A stretch of DNA of 64,000 nucleotides from an uncultured Bryobacterales bacterium (GTDB lineage Bacteria; Acidobacteriota; Terriglobia; Bryobacterales; UBA6623): positions 5,468,062 to 5,532,061 of the forward strand of contig OX638379.1 in assembly GCA_951813605.1 (NCBI GenBank), read 5' to 3'. A program made the translations under genes and the position numbers. Below the pieces are notes generated by a model. The model had not been told where the DNA came from, did not search any database, and worked only from the letters and a program-made list of their open reading frames with translations. Numbering within the stretch: the stretch's first letter is position 1; each line of letters begins with the position of its first letter. This document shows, piece after piece, positions 18,358 through 27,146 of the stretch.

Positions 18358-19641
18358 TTAGCGGGCGGCCCTCGTTTCCAACTGCGAAAACACGTAGGGC
18401 CCCTCGGGAATTACAACCACCCGTTCCCCATCCTTTAGGCGGGTGACCACGCCATCCACGGCTTCCTGCGGGTCCGCGTGGGCCGGGCCCCAGAGCTTGG
18501 CCCGGTCGTGTGTGGAGAGACCGGGCACGCAAAACGAGAGCCGGGCCTTCTCGGCAACCATGGCAAGTTTCTCGGCCTGCCATTGGTCAACCTGGACAGT
18601 GCGCCTAGCGAGCGCTTCGAGCAACTCCGCCGAGTCACGCGACGCGCGGACCAAGCTGCTGAATTCAGGCCCGCCCAGACCTTCCCGGCAAGCCGCCGCC
18701 AGGAGGATCTGGCCTCCATCCCTCACGATGTGCGATGCCGCTGTCAAGCCTTTCACGGCTTGATAGAAGGTCAGGTCGAGCGGATAGCCCCCGGAAGTGG
18801 TGATCACCGCGTCTGCCGGTTCGCTGACTTGTGCCAGCGTCGACTGTCGCACGAACTCGACGCCTTGAGCGTGGGCCCCCACCGGCTCCCCCGCGAAGAC
18901 CGCAGCGATAGAGCGCGTGTCCGTCAACGCCACGTCGACCATGAAATCATGCCCAGCTAGGGCAGAGATCTCGAGTAGTTCCCGGTGGAGCGGGTTGTCC
19001 GGGAACGAGCCCTCGGTCGCTTTGGCATCCCGCATGAAGAGCGGACTGTGGAGCCGCTTGATTGTCCGCTCGCCCGCAAGGCCGATCGAGATCAGCTTCC
19101 GTCCTCCCGAGAACCCCGCCATCAGGTGCGGCTCGATGAAGCCCAGCGTGATATGGATGTCCGCGTTGATGAAACGCTGATCCACGAAAGCCTGCGTCCC
19201 TCCGGCCGTCTCTCCAAGGAACACCTGCTCGTCGATTTCCCGGGCCCTGTGGGAATGCACCGGATGCCGGCCGAGGACCTCGGCTCCGACGATTTCGATC
19301 AGTTCATCGGGAGTTGCCTCGCGGTGCAGGCCCGTCGCAATCAGAATCGTGATGTGCTCCGCAGCGATGCCGCCGTCCTCCAGCGCTTGGATGACGTGCG
19401 GCAGCACGACCCTGTTCGGCGCGGGCCGCGTGATGTCGCAAACCGCGATCGCGGCGCTTCGCCTGCCTCGGGCGATCTGCCGCAAGCTGGGGCTTCCGAT
19501 CGGGTTGTCTAACGCAGTCGCAACCGCGGCGTCTTCGTCCGGCAAGCCGGCCGCGAACCGCGGTCGAAGTACCTGCGCGTTGAGATTGTCGGGCAGCTTC
19601 ACCGCTGCTCCGTCTCGGCCGAACGCCAACTGTATTTCCAT
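18358..19641 (-). CDS. LarA-family nickel-pincer racemase/epimerase
   Basis: The 427-residue protein belongs to the lactate racemase family. Key residues of Lactobacillus plantarum LarA (His108, His174, Lys184, His200) have counterparts at a constant offset of two: His106 in GLHRE, His172 in EPHLMAGFSGGRK, Lys182 in the same motif, and His198 in RTIKRLHSP. Lys184 of LarA tethers the nickel-pincer nucleotide and His200 helps bind nickel, so the enzyme should be active if cofactor is supplied. The substrate (lactate or another 2-hydroxyacid) is not decided by sequence. No larB, larC or larE is in the window. It is divergent from the AGCS symporter gene. Confidence 0.9.
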   Translation of the reverse strand: MEIQLAFGRDGAAVKLPDNLNAQVLRPRFAAGLPDEDAAVATALDNPIGSPSLRQIARGRRSAAIAVCDITRPAPNRVVLPHVIQALEDGGIAAEHITILIATGLHREATPDELIEIVGAEVLGRHPVHSHRAREIDEQVFLGETAGGTQAFVDQRFINADIHITLGFIEPHLMAGFSGGRKLISIGLAGERTIKRLHSPLFMRDAKATEGSFPDNPLHRELLEISALAGHDFMVDVALTDTRSIAAVFAGEPVGAHAQGVEFVRQSTLAQVSEPADAVITTSGGYPLDLTFYQAVKGLTAASHIVRDGGQILLAAACREGLGGPEFSSLVRASRDSAELLEALARRTVQVDQWQAEKLAMVAEKARLSFCVPGLSTHDRAKLWGPAHADPQEAVDGVVTRLKDGERVVVIPEGPYVFSQLETRAAR

Positions 19642-19656
19642 TGCTCTTGCTCCGGC

Positions 19657-19672
19657 ACCGGCGAAGGCCGGT
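19657..19672. repeat. Short inverted repeat between divergent genes
   Basis: ACCGGC and GCCGGT are separated by a GAAG loop, giving a 6-bp stem just outside the start of the LarA-family gene and 46 bp upstream of the symporter gene. It could be a regulatory site or part of the LarA leader; nothing more can be said. Confidence 0.3.
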
Positions 19673-19718
19673 AAGTGGTTTTTCGAGAATGCCTTAGAAT
19701 GTCGGGACTGGCAATCCG

Positions 19719-21056
19719 ATGAACTGGCTTCTTGATTTCAATAGTAGCGTCAATTCAGTCGTCTGGGGCACTCCCATGATAGTCATCCTGATCGGGTCGG
19801 GGGTTTTTCTGACGATCGCGACCAAGGGCGTGCAGTTCCGCCGTTTCTCGTTTGCCATCAGACAGGTTTTGGGCCGCGGCGGAGCCGAGGGAGGAGACGG
19901 CACAGTCGCGCCGTTCAAGGCTCTCGCAACCTCCTTGTCGGCGACAGTCGGCGTGGGAAACATCGCCGGCGTGTCGATCGCGATCGCCACGGGGGGGCCT
20001 GGTGCCGTCTTCTGGATGTTTGTAACTGGAGTCGTCGGGATGGCGACGAAGTTCGCCGAGATTGCGGTTGCTCTCGAGTACCGCCAGAAGGATGAGAGCG
20101 GGTCCCCCCGTGGAGGCGCGATGTACGTGCTGTCCAAGGGCTTCCGCCTGCCCTGGCTCGGCGTCCTGTTCGCCATATTCTGCGCTCTGGCCGCATTCGG
20201 CATTGGCAACATGACGCAGGCGAACACTGTCGCGACGGTGCTGGCTCCGTACGGGATCCCGAAGTGGGTTACAGGCCTGGGGCTGGCCGCAGTCACGGCC
20301 CTGGTGGTTTTGGGCGGGATACGCCGCATAGCTGACGTTGCTGCGGTGCTCGTCCCTTTCATGTGCGCCGTATACGTGGCGGGCGCGGTCTTTGTCCTGC
20401 TGACGCACCTGAGCGCCCTGCCGGGGGCCATCGAACTCGTCTTGCGCTCGGCATTTACCGGCCACGCCGCGCTAGGCGGTTTTGTCGGGGCATCCGTGCG
20501 CAGCGCCATGCAGACTGGAATCGCCCGCGGCCTGTTCTCCAGCGAAGCCGGTCTAGGAAGCGCTCCCATGGTGCATGCAGCAGCGGTCACCGACCACCCG
20601 GTGCGCCAGGGCACGTTCGGGATTTTCGGGGTCTTCGTCGACACGATCGTTGTCTGCATGCTCACGGCAGGCACCGTCATTTCGACTGGGCTTTGGTCGT
20701 CCGGCATGACCGGAGCGGAACTGACGAGCCGTGCGTTCGCGCAGGGCCTTCCGGGCGAATGGGGCGGGCAGATCGTGACGATCTCGGTTGCGCTCTTCGG
20801 GTTTTCGACGATTATCGGTTGGTCTTATTACGGTGAGACGGGATTCACTTATCTATTCGGTGCCCGGACCAATCTTGCCTACCGCGTCGCGTGGGTCGGC
20901 GCCGTATTTGTTGGCGCCGTCGGCGGATTGGAAGCTGTCTGGTCAATATCGGACACGCTGAACGCACTCATGGCCGTGCCCAATCTTGTTGCGGTGCTTG
21001 GCTCGGTCGGCCTCCTGCGACGGCGCATGAGCGAGTTCTTCCGACTTCACGGGTGA
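19719..21056 (+). CDS. AGCS-family sodium:alanine/glycine symporter
   Basis: The 445-residue product is a polytopic membrane protein with about ten to eleven hydrophobic segments and the family motif GVGNIAGVSIAIATGGPGAV near residues 75-95. ARGLFSSEAGLGSAPM near 265-280 is also characteristic. Members import alanine or glycine with Na+. Start ATG 19719 is close to the first helix. The gene stands alone on the plus strand, divergent from the LarA-family gene, with a long untranslated region downstream. Confidence 0.93.
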   Translation: MNWLLDFNSSVNSVVWGTPMIVILIGSGVFLTIATKGVQFRRFSFAIRQVLGRGGAEGGDGTVAPFKALATSLSATVGVGNIAGVSIAIATGGPGAVFWMFVTGVVGMATKFAEIAVALEYRQKDESGSPRGGAMYVLSKGFRLPWLGVLFAIFCALAAFGIGNMTQANTVATVLAPYGIPKWVTGLGLAAVTALVVLGGIRRIADVAAVLVPFMCAVYVAGAVFVLLTHLSALPGAIELVLRSAFTGHAALGGFVGASVRSAMQTGIARGLFSSEAGLGSAPMVHAAAVTDHPVRQGTFGIFGVFVDTIVVCMLTAGTVISTGLWSSGMTGAELTSRAFAQGLPGEWGGQIVTISVALFGFSTIIGWSYYGETGFTYLFGARTNLAYRVAWVGAVFVGAVGGLEAVWSISDTLNALMAVPNLVAVLGSVGLLRRRMSEFFRLHG

Positions 21057-21739
21057 AGACGCGCGGGCAGAGCGCTCAAACCTAATGTCGGCAGCTGTAA
21101 ACCTTTTGATCTGCACTCCTGCAGGCACCGAAAGGGTCGTCAAGGCCGGAGACGGTCAGCCGACTCTGGCTGGAGCCGCGGAAAGGGAATCCGTGTCGTG
21201 CAGAACCCGCGAGGCCCTTGGCGTGCGTCGACGTATTCAAACAAACCGGCAACACGCGTTGCGCCCGAAATCCCAAGCACGCCGCCAGCATTCCGGGGTC
21301 ATTCGCACGAAGCTCTCGTGCCCCAAACCGTGATTGGCTTGCCACGAGCCGAAGCGATCCATGGAGAGTTCATGATTCGCGATCGTCCGGCAGAGCACAC
21401 AGAGGATCGGTCGGATTATCGATGAAATCAATTGGCATGGGATTCTCCCCTTAAGCCTCGGGTCCCGCGCGAATCCTCCGCTGCGGAACCCGCCCGTGGG
21501 TGGCTCGTGCAGCCCGGCTGGCGCTCAATTCGCCAAGCGCTCCGGTCCCCACAGCTTGAAGCTCGGCGGGTAGGTCCGGAGCGTCCACGGGGCCGAATAC
21601 GCTCTCGCTTTGCCTGTCTAGCAGCCAGTCCAGAAATCTACAAGGCGGTCGACTCGCCGAACTGTTGCCCGTTGCAGCTGCGATGCGGGGCTAGCCCTTG
21701 GGCACACTGTCCGCGAACTCTCATTTACAATCGAGGCTT
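21057..21739. other. Intergenic region with no gene recognised (683 bp)
   Basis: Frames of 60-110 codons are open on both strands but none shows a motif or signal I can name. A minus-strand frame ending near 21453 reads plausibly as the C-terminus of a lost protein, but this is not strong enough to annotate. Confidence 0.4.
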
Positions 21740-22468
21740 GTGCGCGGTGTAGTCCTAGCGGGCGGCCTCGGGACACGCTTGGACCCGATCACTCGGATAA
21801 TCAACAAGCACCTGCTGCCCGTCTATGACAAGCCGATGATCTACTACCCGATTCAGACGCTCGTCAACGCCGGAATCGAGGACATCTTGATTGTCACTGG
21901 AGGCCGTAATGCCGGTGATTTCCTGCGCTTGCTCGGCAACGGCAGAGAGTTTGGGCTGAAGCACCTCGACTACACCTATCAGGAAGGAGAGGGCGGCATC
22001 GCCGAGGCCCTAGACCTAGCTCGCCATTTCTCGCGAGGCGAGAAGCTGTGCGTCATGCTCGGCGACAACATCATCGAACGCAATGTCGTCGCGGCGGTGA
22101 AAGCGTTTCGCCGCCAGCCGCGCGGTGCAAGGATACTGCTCAAGGACGTTCCCGACCCGGCGCGGTACGGCGTGCCGAGATTCAAGGAAGGCCGCATCGT
22201 CGCTATCGAGGAGAAGCCCGCCGTGCCCGGGTCAGATTACGCTGTGACGGGCATCTACATGTTCGACGGCACCGTGTTCGACAAGATCGCGAATCTCGAG
22301 CGCTCCGACCGCGGCGAGCTCGAAATCACCGATGTCAACAATCAATACATCGGCGAGGGCTCAATGACCTGGGAGGTGCTTGACGGCTGGTGGACCGACG
22401 CTGGAACCGTGAAAGGCCTGCTGCGGGCGTCGAAGCTCGTCGCCAGCACCGGGGCGAACCACCTCTAG
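21740..22468 (+). CDS. Sugar-phosphate nucleotidyltransferase (RmlA-like, short form)
   Basis: From GTG 21740 the product has 242 residues, the usual length of short glucose-1-phosphate thymidylyltransferase-like proteins. It starts at once with the nucleotide-binding signature VVLAGGLGTRLDPIT, followed by NKHLLPVYDKPMIYYPI, MLGDNI (metal-binding Asp), VAIEEKP and the C-terminal WWTDAGT. The reaction is NTP + sugar-1-phosphate to NDP-sugar + PPi; dTTP and glucose-1-phosphate are likely but not proven. An in-frame TTG at 21698 adds 14 unconvincing residues. No rmlB, C or D gene is adjacent. The stop is 19 bp from the stop of the convergent mrp gene. Confidence 0.88.
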   Translation: MRGVVLAGGLGTRLDPITRIINKHLLPVYDKPMIYYPIQTLVNAGIEDILIVTGGRNAGDFLRLLGNGREFGLKHLDYTYQEGEGGIAEALDLARHFSRGEKLCVMLGDNIIERNVVAAVKAFRRQPRGARILLKDVPDPARYGVPRFKEGRIVAIEEKPAVPGSDYAVTGIYMFDGTVFDKIANLERSDRGELEITDVNNQYIGEGSMTWEVLDGWWTDAGTVKGLLRASKLVASTGANHL

Positions 22469-22487
22469 CGATTGGGTTGGGAGCCTC

Positions 22488-23567
22488 TCAGAAATTGATT
22501 TGGACCACCGACTCGCTCTCGGCCTTGAGGTTATGCATCGAAACCTCGGCTGCGAGCTGCATGGCGACTTCTTGGAAGGCCCGAGCCGCCGGTGCGTCCG
22601 GGTCCGCGAGCACGATCGGCGTGCCGCGGTCCGATGTCTGTCGGACGGTGGTGGCGAGCGGGATTTGTCCGAGCACGGGGATGCTCCACCGTTCGGAGAT
22701 CCGCTTCGCTCCGCCGGATCCGAAGATGTATTCGCGCTCGCCGGTCGATCTAGATTCGAAATAGCTCATGTTCTCCACGACGCCCAGCAATGGTGTCTTA
22801 AGCTGCTGGAACATGATGATCGCTTTCTCGGCGACATTCACCGCCATGGGCTGCGGGGTCGTCACCACGACCGCGCCCGTGAGCGCGAGCCGCTGGCAAA
22901 GACTGAGCTGCACGTCGCCCGTGCCCGGCGGCAAGTCGATCACCAGGTAGTCCAGCTCGCCCCATTCCACTTGGTTGGTGAGCTGCTCGACCATCTTGGC
23001 CAGCATCGGTCCCCGCCAGACCACGGCTTGATCCTTCCGAACGAAGAAGCCCGTCGATATGATCGGGATGTCGTGCGTCACAGGCGGGATAATGCCTCGA
23101 CCGCCTTGCTGCGGGCCGACGATCGCGCCCATGATGAGAGGGATGCTCGGCCCGTAGACATCGGCGTCCAGAAGGCCCACCTTGGCTCCCGTGGCCGCTA
23201 GCGCCAGTGCAAGATTGGCCGAGACCGTCGACTTGCCTACGCCGCCCTTTCCCGACGCTACGGGAATCACGTTCCGGACGCCGGGGATCGCCCCCTTTCC
23301 GGTGCTGCCGGCCGGATTCGCCCGGGCCCGGCCGGTCAGTCCGGCTTCGACCCGGGCCAAGGGCTCGAGCGTCTGCACGGCCGCGATCGCGTCTTCGAGC
23401 ACAGCTTCCGTGCTGCCACCGCCCGGCACGGTGTTCTGTATCTTGAAGTGCACCGCACCGCCGTTCGCCGAAAAGTCCTGGACCAGTCCCAGGTCAACGA
23501 TGTTCTTGCCGTAGTCCGGATGGATCACGCTCCGGAGCGCATTTTGGATTCGTTGCTGGTCAGCCAT
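22488..23567 (-). CDS. mrp: Mrp/ApbC-type Fe-S cluster carrier ATPase
   Basis: The 359-residue protein has an N-terminal MIP18/DUF59-like domain (about residues 1-85) and a P-loop domain with the deviant Walker A motif ASGKGGVGKST, a switch with LLDADVYGPS and LVIDLPPGTGD. These are marks of the Mrp/Nbp35 family, which carries and transfers Fe-S clusters with ATP hydrolysis. The C-terminal CxxC of many members is not seen. It is the last gene of the suf operon; its ATG at 23567 lies inside the end of the rrf2 gene (8-bp overlap) and is preceded by GGGAGCG, so translation is probably coupled. Confidence 0.92.
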   Translation of the reverse strand: MADQQRIQNALRSVIHPDYGKNIVDLGLVQDFSANGGAVHFKIQNTVPGGGSTEAVLEDAIAAVQTLEPLARVEAGLTGRARANPAGSTGKGAIPGVRNVIPVASGKGGVGKSTVSANLALALAATGAKVGLLDADVYGPSIPLIMGAIVGPQQGGRGIIPPVTHDIPIISTGFFVRKDQAVVWRGPMLAKMVEQLTNQVEWGELDYLVIDLPPGTGDVQLSLCQRLALTGAVVVTTPQPMAVNVAEKAIIMFQQLKTPLLGVVENMSYFESRSTGEREYIFGSGGAKRISERWSIPVLGQIPLATTVRQTSDRGTPIVLADPDAPAARAFQEVAMQLAAEVSMHNLKAESESVVQINF

Positions 23568-24057
23568 GATTCGCTCCCGCCGTCGCTGAGCCGATCGCAC
23601 CCGTCAGAACAACAAGATCCCCCACGAATCGATCCATCTCCTGCTCCCCGCACATCAGGTCGCGCAGGCTTGTGCGGCTCAGCAGCTGGTCGACGACCGC
23701 CTGGATCGCTTTCCACAGCGAGCGAATCGAGCAGTCGATCGAATGCGTGCAGTGATCCTCGTGACCCGAGAACCGCCCGCAAAACTCCCCTCCGTAGAAG
23801 TCGCCTCCGAGCACTTGGATAGTCTGCTTCGCGGTGATCGCTTCCGGCGAACGGGTCAGGTGGTACCCGCCCGCCTGCCCGCGCTCGCTGACGACGAGCC
23901 CGCCCTCTCGCAGGACCCGCATAAGCTTGGCGGCGTACGGTACGGAAATGCCCTCTGCCTGCGCGATCTCCTGAATGCTGAGTAACGCGCCCGGGCCCGC
24001 CTGAGCGATTCGCAGCAGGCAGCGCAGGCCGTATTCTTCCTGGGCACTAAGTTGCAT
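23560..24057 (-). CDS. Rrf2-family regulator of the suf operon (IscR/SufR-like)
   Basis: The 165-residue protein has an N-terminal winged helix (LRCLLRIAQAG near 11-21; PYAAKLMRVLREGGLV near 40-55) and, after a conserved GGY, three cysteines at 93, 103 and 109. E. coli IscR binds its [2Fe-2S] cluster with three cysteines in the same region (92, 98, 104), so cluster binding is likely although the spacing differs. Lying inside the suf operon, it most likely senses Fe-S status and controls the operon. A candidate operator is at 29434-29457. GAGGTC precedes the ATG. Confidence 0.88.
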   Translation of the reverse strand: MQLSAQEEYGLRCLLRIAQAGPGALLSIQEIAQAEGISVPYAAKLMRVLREGGLVVSERGQAGGYHLTRSPEAITAKQTIQVLGGDFYGGEFCGRFSGHEDHCTHSIDCSIRSLWKAIQAVVDQLLSRTSLRDLMCGEQEMDRFVGDLVVLTGAIGSATAGANHG

Positions 24058-24066
24058 GTTCTGACC

Positions 24067-24591
24067 TCAGATAAGGTTCAAGACGAGCTTCGCTTCTTCG
24101 CTCATCTTCTCCGGCGTCCAGGGCGGATCGAAAGTGATCTCGATCTCAGCGTCTTCGACCTCGTCGAGCCGCTCGATCTTGTATTTCGCTTCCGCCGGGA
24201 GCGTCTGTGCTGCCGGGCAGTTCGGCGAGGTGAGGGTCATCAGGATCTTGACCTTGCCGGGCTCGTCTTCCGCGCGCGGAGCGAAGACGTTGTAGATTAG
24301 GCCGAGCTGGTAGATATCGACCGGGATCTCGGGGTCGTAGCACGTCTTGAGCACGGCGACCACCTTTTCCTCCAGCGTGGCGTCGGGATCGTATTCCGGC
24401 TCGACGGGCGGCAGCGGCGACGTCATCGTCATGTTCGAGTGCATGCTCGGTACGTAGTCGCTGTATGACGGCGCCGAAGACAGCGCGCCTGTGTTGATGC
24501 GGGTCCCGCTGACCTCCTGGTCATCGATCTCCGGGCGCTTCTTGGTCCTCTCTGCGGGGAATTCATTCAAGCCGAGCTTCAGAAGGGACAT
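24067..24591 (-). CDS. sufT: SufT-type Fe-S assembly protein (MIP18/DUF59)
   Basis: After a variable N-terminal stretch of about 70 residues, the protein has a single MIP18/DUF59 domain with CYDPEIPVDIYQLGLIYN near residues 85-102 and the MTLTSPNCPAAQTLP motif, whose Cys is the conserved putative cluster or metal ligand. SufT proteins assist Fe-S cluster maturation. The ATG overlaps the stop of sufS by one base (TGATG), showing translational coupling. The N-terminal extension before the domain is longer than in the minimal DUF59 proteins. Confidence 0.88.
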   Translation of the reverse strand: MSLLKLGLNEFPAERTKKRPEIDDQEVSGTRINTGALSSAPSYSDYVPSMHSNMTMTSPLPPVEPEYDPDATLEEKVVAVLKTCYDPEIPVDIYQLGLIYNVFAPRAEDEPGKVKILMTLTSPNCPAAQTLPAEAKYKIERLDEVEDAEIEITFDPPWTPEKMSEEAKLVLNLI

Positions 24592-25838
24592 CAGGCGAAT
24601 ATCTCCTTAGCGATTTCGATGGCGTCTGCCAGCGCGTCGAAATCGGCGCGCGTGTTGTAGAAGGCCAGCGAAGCGCGCGTAGTCGCCGACACGCCGTAGA
24701 ACCGCATTACCGGTTCCGCGCAATGATGGCCGACTCGCAGGGCGATCCCCTGGCGGTCAAGGATCGTACCGAGGTCGGCCGGATGGATGCTCTCGATCTC
24801 GAACGACACAACCCCGGCCCTCGACCTCGCGGTTCCGATTGGCCGCAGGCCCTGGATGGCATCCAGCCGCTCAACAGCGTACAAGAGCAGCTCGCTTTCG
24901 TACGAGGCGATGCGGTCCATGCCGATGGACTGAAGGTAGTCGACCGCGGCTCCCATGCCGATCGCCCCGGCGATCATCGGCGTGCCTGCCTCGAACTTGT
25001 ACGGAAGTTCGTTGTATTCGGTCTTCTCGAAGCTCACCGACGAAATCATGTCGCCCCCGCTTTGGTAGGGCGGCATCTCCTCCAGCAGCGCCCGGCGGGC
25101 GAAAAGCGCGCCGATGCCTGTGGGGCCGCACATCTTATGCCCGGACAAGGCGAAGAAATCGCAGCCCAAGTCCTGCACGTCCACCGGCATGTGCGGGGCG
25201 GCCTGGGCGCCGTCCACCAAGCACACTGCGCCCGCGGCATGCGCCCGAGCCGCGATCTCGCGAACCGGATTGACAGTGCCGAGAGCGTTCGAGACTTGCG
25301 TCACAGCCACGATCCGGGCGCGCGGGGAAAGCAAGCCGTCGAGTCTGTCCAGTTGCAGCTCGCCGGCTTCGTTCATCGGAATCACGCGCAGGTTGGCGCC
25401 CCTGTCTTGGCAGAGGATCTGCCACGGCACGATGTTGGAGTGGTGCTCCATGGCCGAGACGATCACGTCGTCGCCAGCCCCCACATGGGTCCGACCCCAG
25501 CTCGACGCGACTAGATTGATGCTCTCGGTCGCTCCCTTCGTCCAAACGATCTCTTCCGGCTGGGAGGCGTTGAGGAACCGCTGCAGGCGGATCCGGGCCG
25601 ACTCGTACTTGTCCGTAGCTCGCTGGCTTAGCTCGTGGACGCCCCGATGCACGTTGGAGCGGTCGTGCTCGTAGTAGCGGACGAGAGCGTCGATCACCGG
25701 TCTCGGGGTCTGTGAGGAAGCCGCGTTGTCGAGGTACACGAGCTGCCTCCCGTGGACCTTCTGGCTCAGGGCAGGGAAGTCCCTTCGCAGGGTCCGGGCG
25801 TCCAGCCCGGGAGGGGTCGCGGCGACGGTCACGCTCAC
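24591..25838 (-). CDS. sufS: Cysteine desulfurase SufS
   Basis: The 415-residue class V aminotransferase-fold enzyme takes sulfur from cysteine for cluster assembly. The PLP-binding Lys is Lys235 in LSGHKMCGPTG, the persulfide-carrying Cys is Cys373 in VGHHCAEPVM, and the N-terminal YLDNAASSQTP is typical of group II desulfurases. The start is GTG 25838 with AGGAGCG about 6 bp upstream. It lies 25 bp after sufD. No sufE or sufU is present in the operon, so the sulfur acceptor must be encoded elsewhere or be SufB itself. Confidence 0.95.
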   Translation of the reverse strand: MSVTVAATPPGLDARTLRRDFPALSQKVHGRQLVYLDNAASSQTPRPVIDALVRYYEHDRSNVHRGVHELSQRATDKYESARIRLQRFLNASQPEEIVWTKGATESINLVASSWGRTHVGAGDDVIVSAMEHHSNIVPWQILCQDRGANLRVIPMNEAGELQLDRLDGLLSPRARIVAVTQVSNALGTVNPVREIAARAHAAGAVCLVDGAQAAPHMPVDVQDLGCDFFALSGHKMCGPTGIGALFARRALLEEMPPYQSGGDMISSVSFEKTEYNELPYKFEAGTPMIAGAIGMGAAVDYLQSIGMDRIASYESELLLYAVERLDAIQGLRPIGTARSRAGVVSFEIESIHPADLGTILDRQGIALRVGHHCAEPVMRFYGVSATTRASLAFYNTRADFDALADAIEIAKEIFA

Positions 25839-25863
25839 GATCGCGCTCCTAGCGAAACGGGCA

Positions 25864-27144
25864 TCAACCGTCCTCCCTCGCGAAGCGGGCGAGCAGCAGG
25901 GACTTGAAGTGGTGCCTCACCGGCTTGACTCGGACGCGATCCAGGGCGTCGGCCGCGAATGCATAGGTCAGCATGTTGCGCGCGTCAGCGGCGCTGATGC
26001 CGCGCGAACGGAGATAGAATGCGGCGGTCGCGTCGAGCTGGCCGATCGTGGCCCCGTGGGTGCAGCGCACGTCGTTGGCGTCGATCTCCAGCTGCGGCTT
26101 CGTGTTGACCTCGGCCTTGTCGGAAAGCAGCAAGTTCTTGTTGCTCTGCACCGCGTCGGTCTTCTGGGCGTCGCGACGGACGAAAATCTTCCCGTTGAAG
26201 ACTCCCCTCGTGTTTCCGTCGAGCACGCCTTTGTACAACTGGTGCGAATTGCAATGGGCGGCGGCATGGTCGATGGCCGTGTGGTGGTCGACATGCTGGC
26301 TGTCGCGAACCGCGTAGAGCCCGTCGAGAGAGCATTCGCAGCCAGTGCCATCGAGGCGGGTCCCGATGTCGTTTCGCGCTACCTTCGCACCGAAGCTGAA
26401 AGAGAAAGACCCGATGTAGCTGTCGCGGTCTTGCAGCCCCTGCAGCACGCCCGTGTGGTAGGCGTTGGTGGACTCGAATTGGGCTCGGCAGTGCTCGACC
26501 CGGGCATTCGCGGTCGCGCGGATCTCGGTCACGGCGTTACGCCAGAAGGACCCCGCACCCGAATAGGTCTCGACGATTCTGACAGAGGAGCTTCGTCCGG
26601 CCACGATGAGCACGCGGGGATGCCTCCCGCCCATGCCATCTCCGAACATCAAGTGAACCGGCTCCTTGGCCAAGGTGCCCGGCTCCACCATCACTACGGC
26701 CGCTTCTGGAAAGAACGCCGTGTTGAGGGCGCACAGAGCGTGCTGATCCGGCACGGCGATGGTTCCAAGGTGTTCCTCTAACAGGCTCGGCTCCGCCAGC
26801 AGCGCCTCTCGCAGCGACATCACGCGCACGCCGGCCTGCGCGAATCCCGCAACCGCCAGTCCTTCGCCGAACCAAACCGCCTTGGCGTCGTCTCCAACGT
26901 ACGCTGGCGGGATCGCAGCAAGGCCCGGCTGTTGGAGGCCCAAGAGGCGTTCGCCGCCCGCCAAGGCCGACAGGTCCGTGTACTTGTACTCTTCGTTCCG
27001 AGCGGTTGGCACGCCCATCGACAGAAACCGCTCCATGGCGCGTTCGCGCCGCTGTCGCAGCCATGAGGGCTCTCCCGCCGTACGGTCCAGCAAGTCGCTG
27101 AACCGTTCGAGGTAGAGGCTGGCGCTTGCGATTCCGGCCGGCAT
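25864..27144 (-). CDS. sufD: Fe-S cluster scaffold subunit SufD
   Basis: The 426-residue protein has the SufBD fold. A helical N-terminus (EEYKYTDLSAL near residues 51-61) is followed by a long beta-helix region with HCNSHQLYKGVLDGNTRGVF and QLEIDANDVRCTHGATIGQLD, which matches the conserved region with His near the C-terminus of SufD. It forms the SufBC2D scaffold with its neighbours. Its ATG lies 2 bp after the sufC stop, and GGGAGCG precedes it. Confidence 0.94.
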   Translation of the reverse strand: MPAGIASASLYLERFSDLLDRTAGEPSWLRQRRERAMERFLSMGVPTARNEEYKYTDLSALAGGERLLGLQQPGLAAIPPAYVGDDAKAVWFGEGLAVAGFAQAGVRVMSLREALLAEPSLLEEHLGTIAVPDQHALCALNTAFFPEAAVVMVEPGTLAKEPVHLMFGDGMGGRHPRVLIVAGRSSSVRIVETYSGAGSFWRNAVTEIRATANARVEHCRAQFESTNAYHTGVLQGLQDRDSYIGSFSFSFGAKVARNDIGTRLDGTGCECSLDGLYAVRDSQHVDHHTAIDHAAAHCNSHQLYKGVLDGNTRGVFNGKIFVRRDAQKTDAVQSNKNLLLSDKAEVNTKPQLEIDANDVRCTHGATIGQLDATAAFYLRSRGISAADARNMLTYAFAADALDRVRVKPVRHHFKSLLLARFAREDG

Positions 27145-27146
27145 GC

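Noticed and set aside
19657..19672. Short hairpin between the LarA-family and symporter genes considered as a riboswitch or attenuator.
   Set aside because: Only a 6-bp stem with no surrounding conserved structure.
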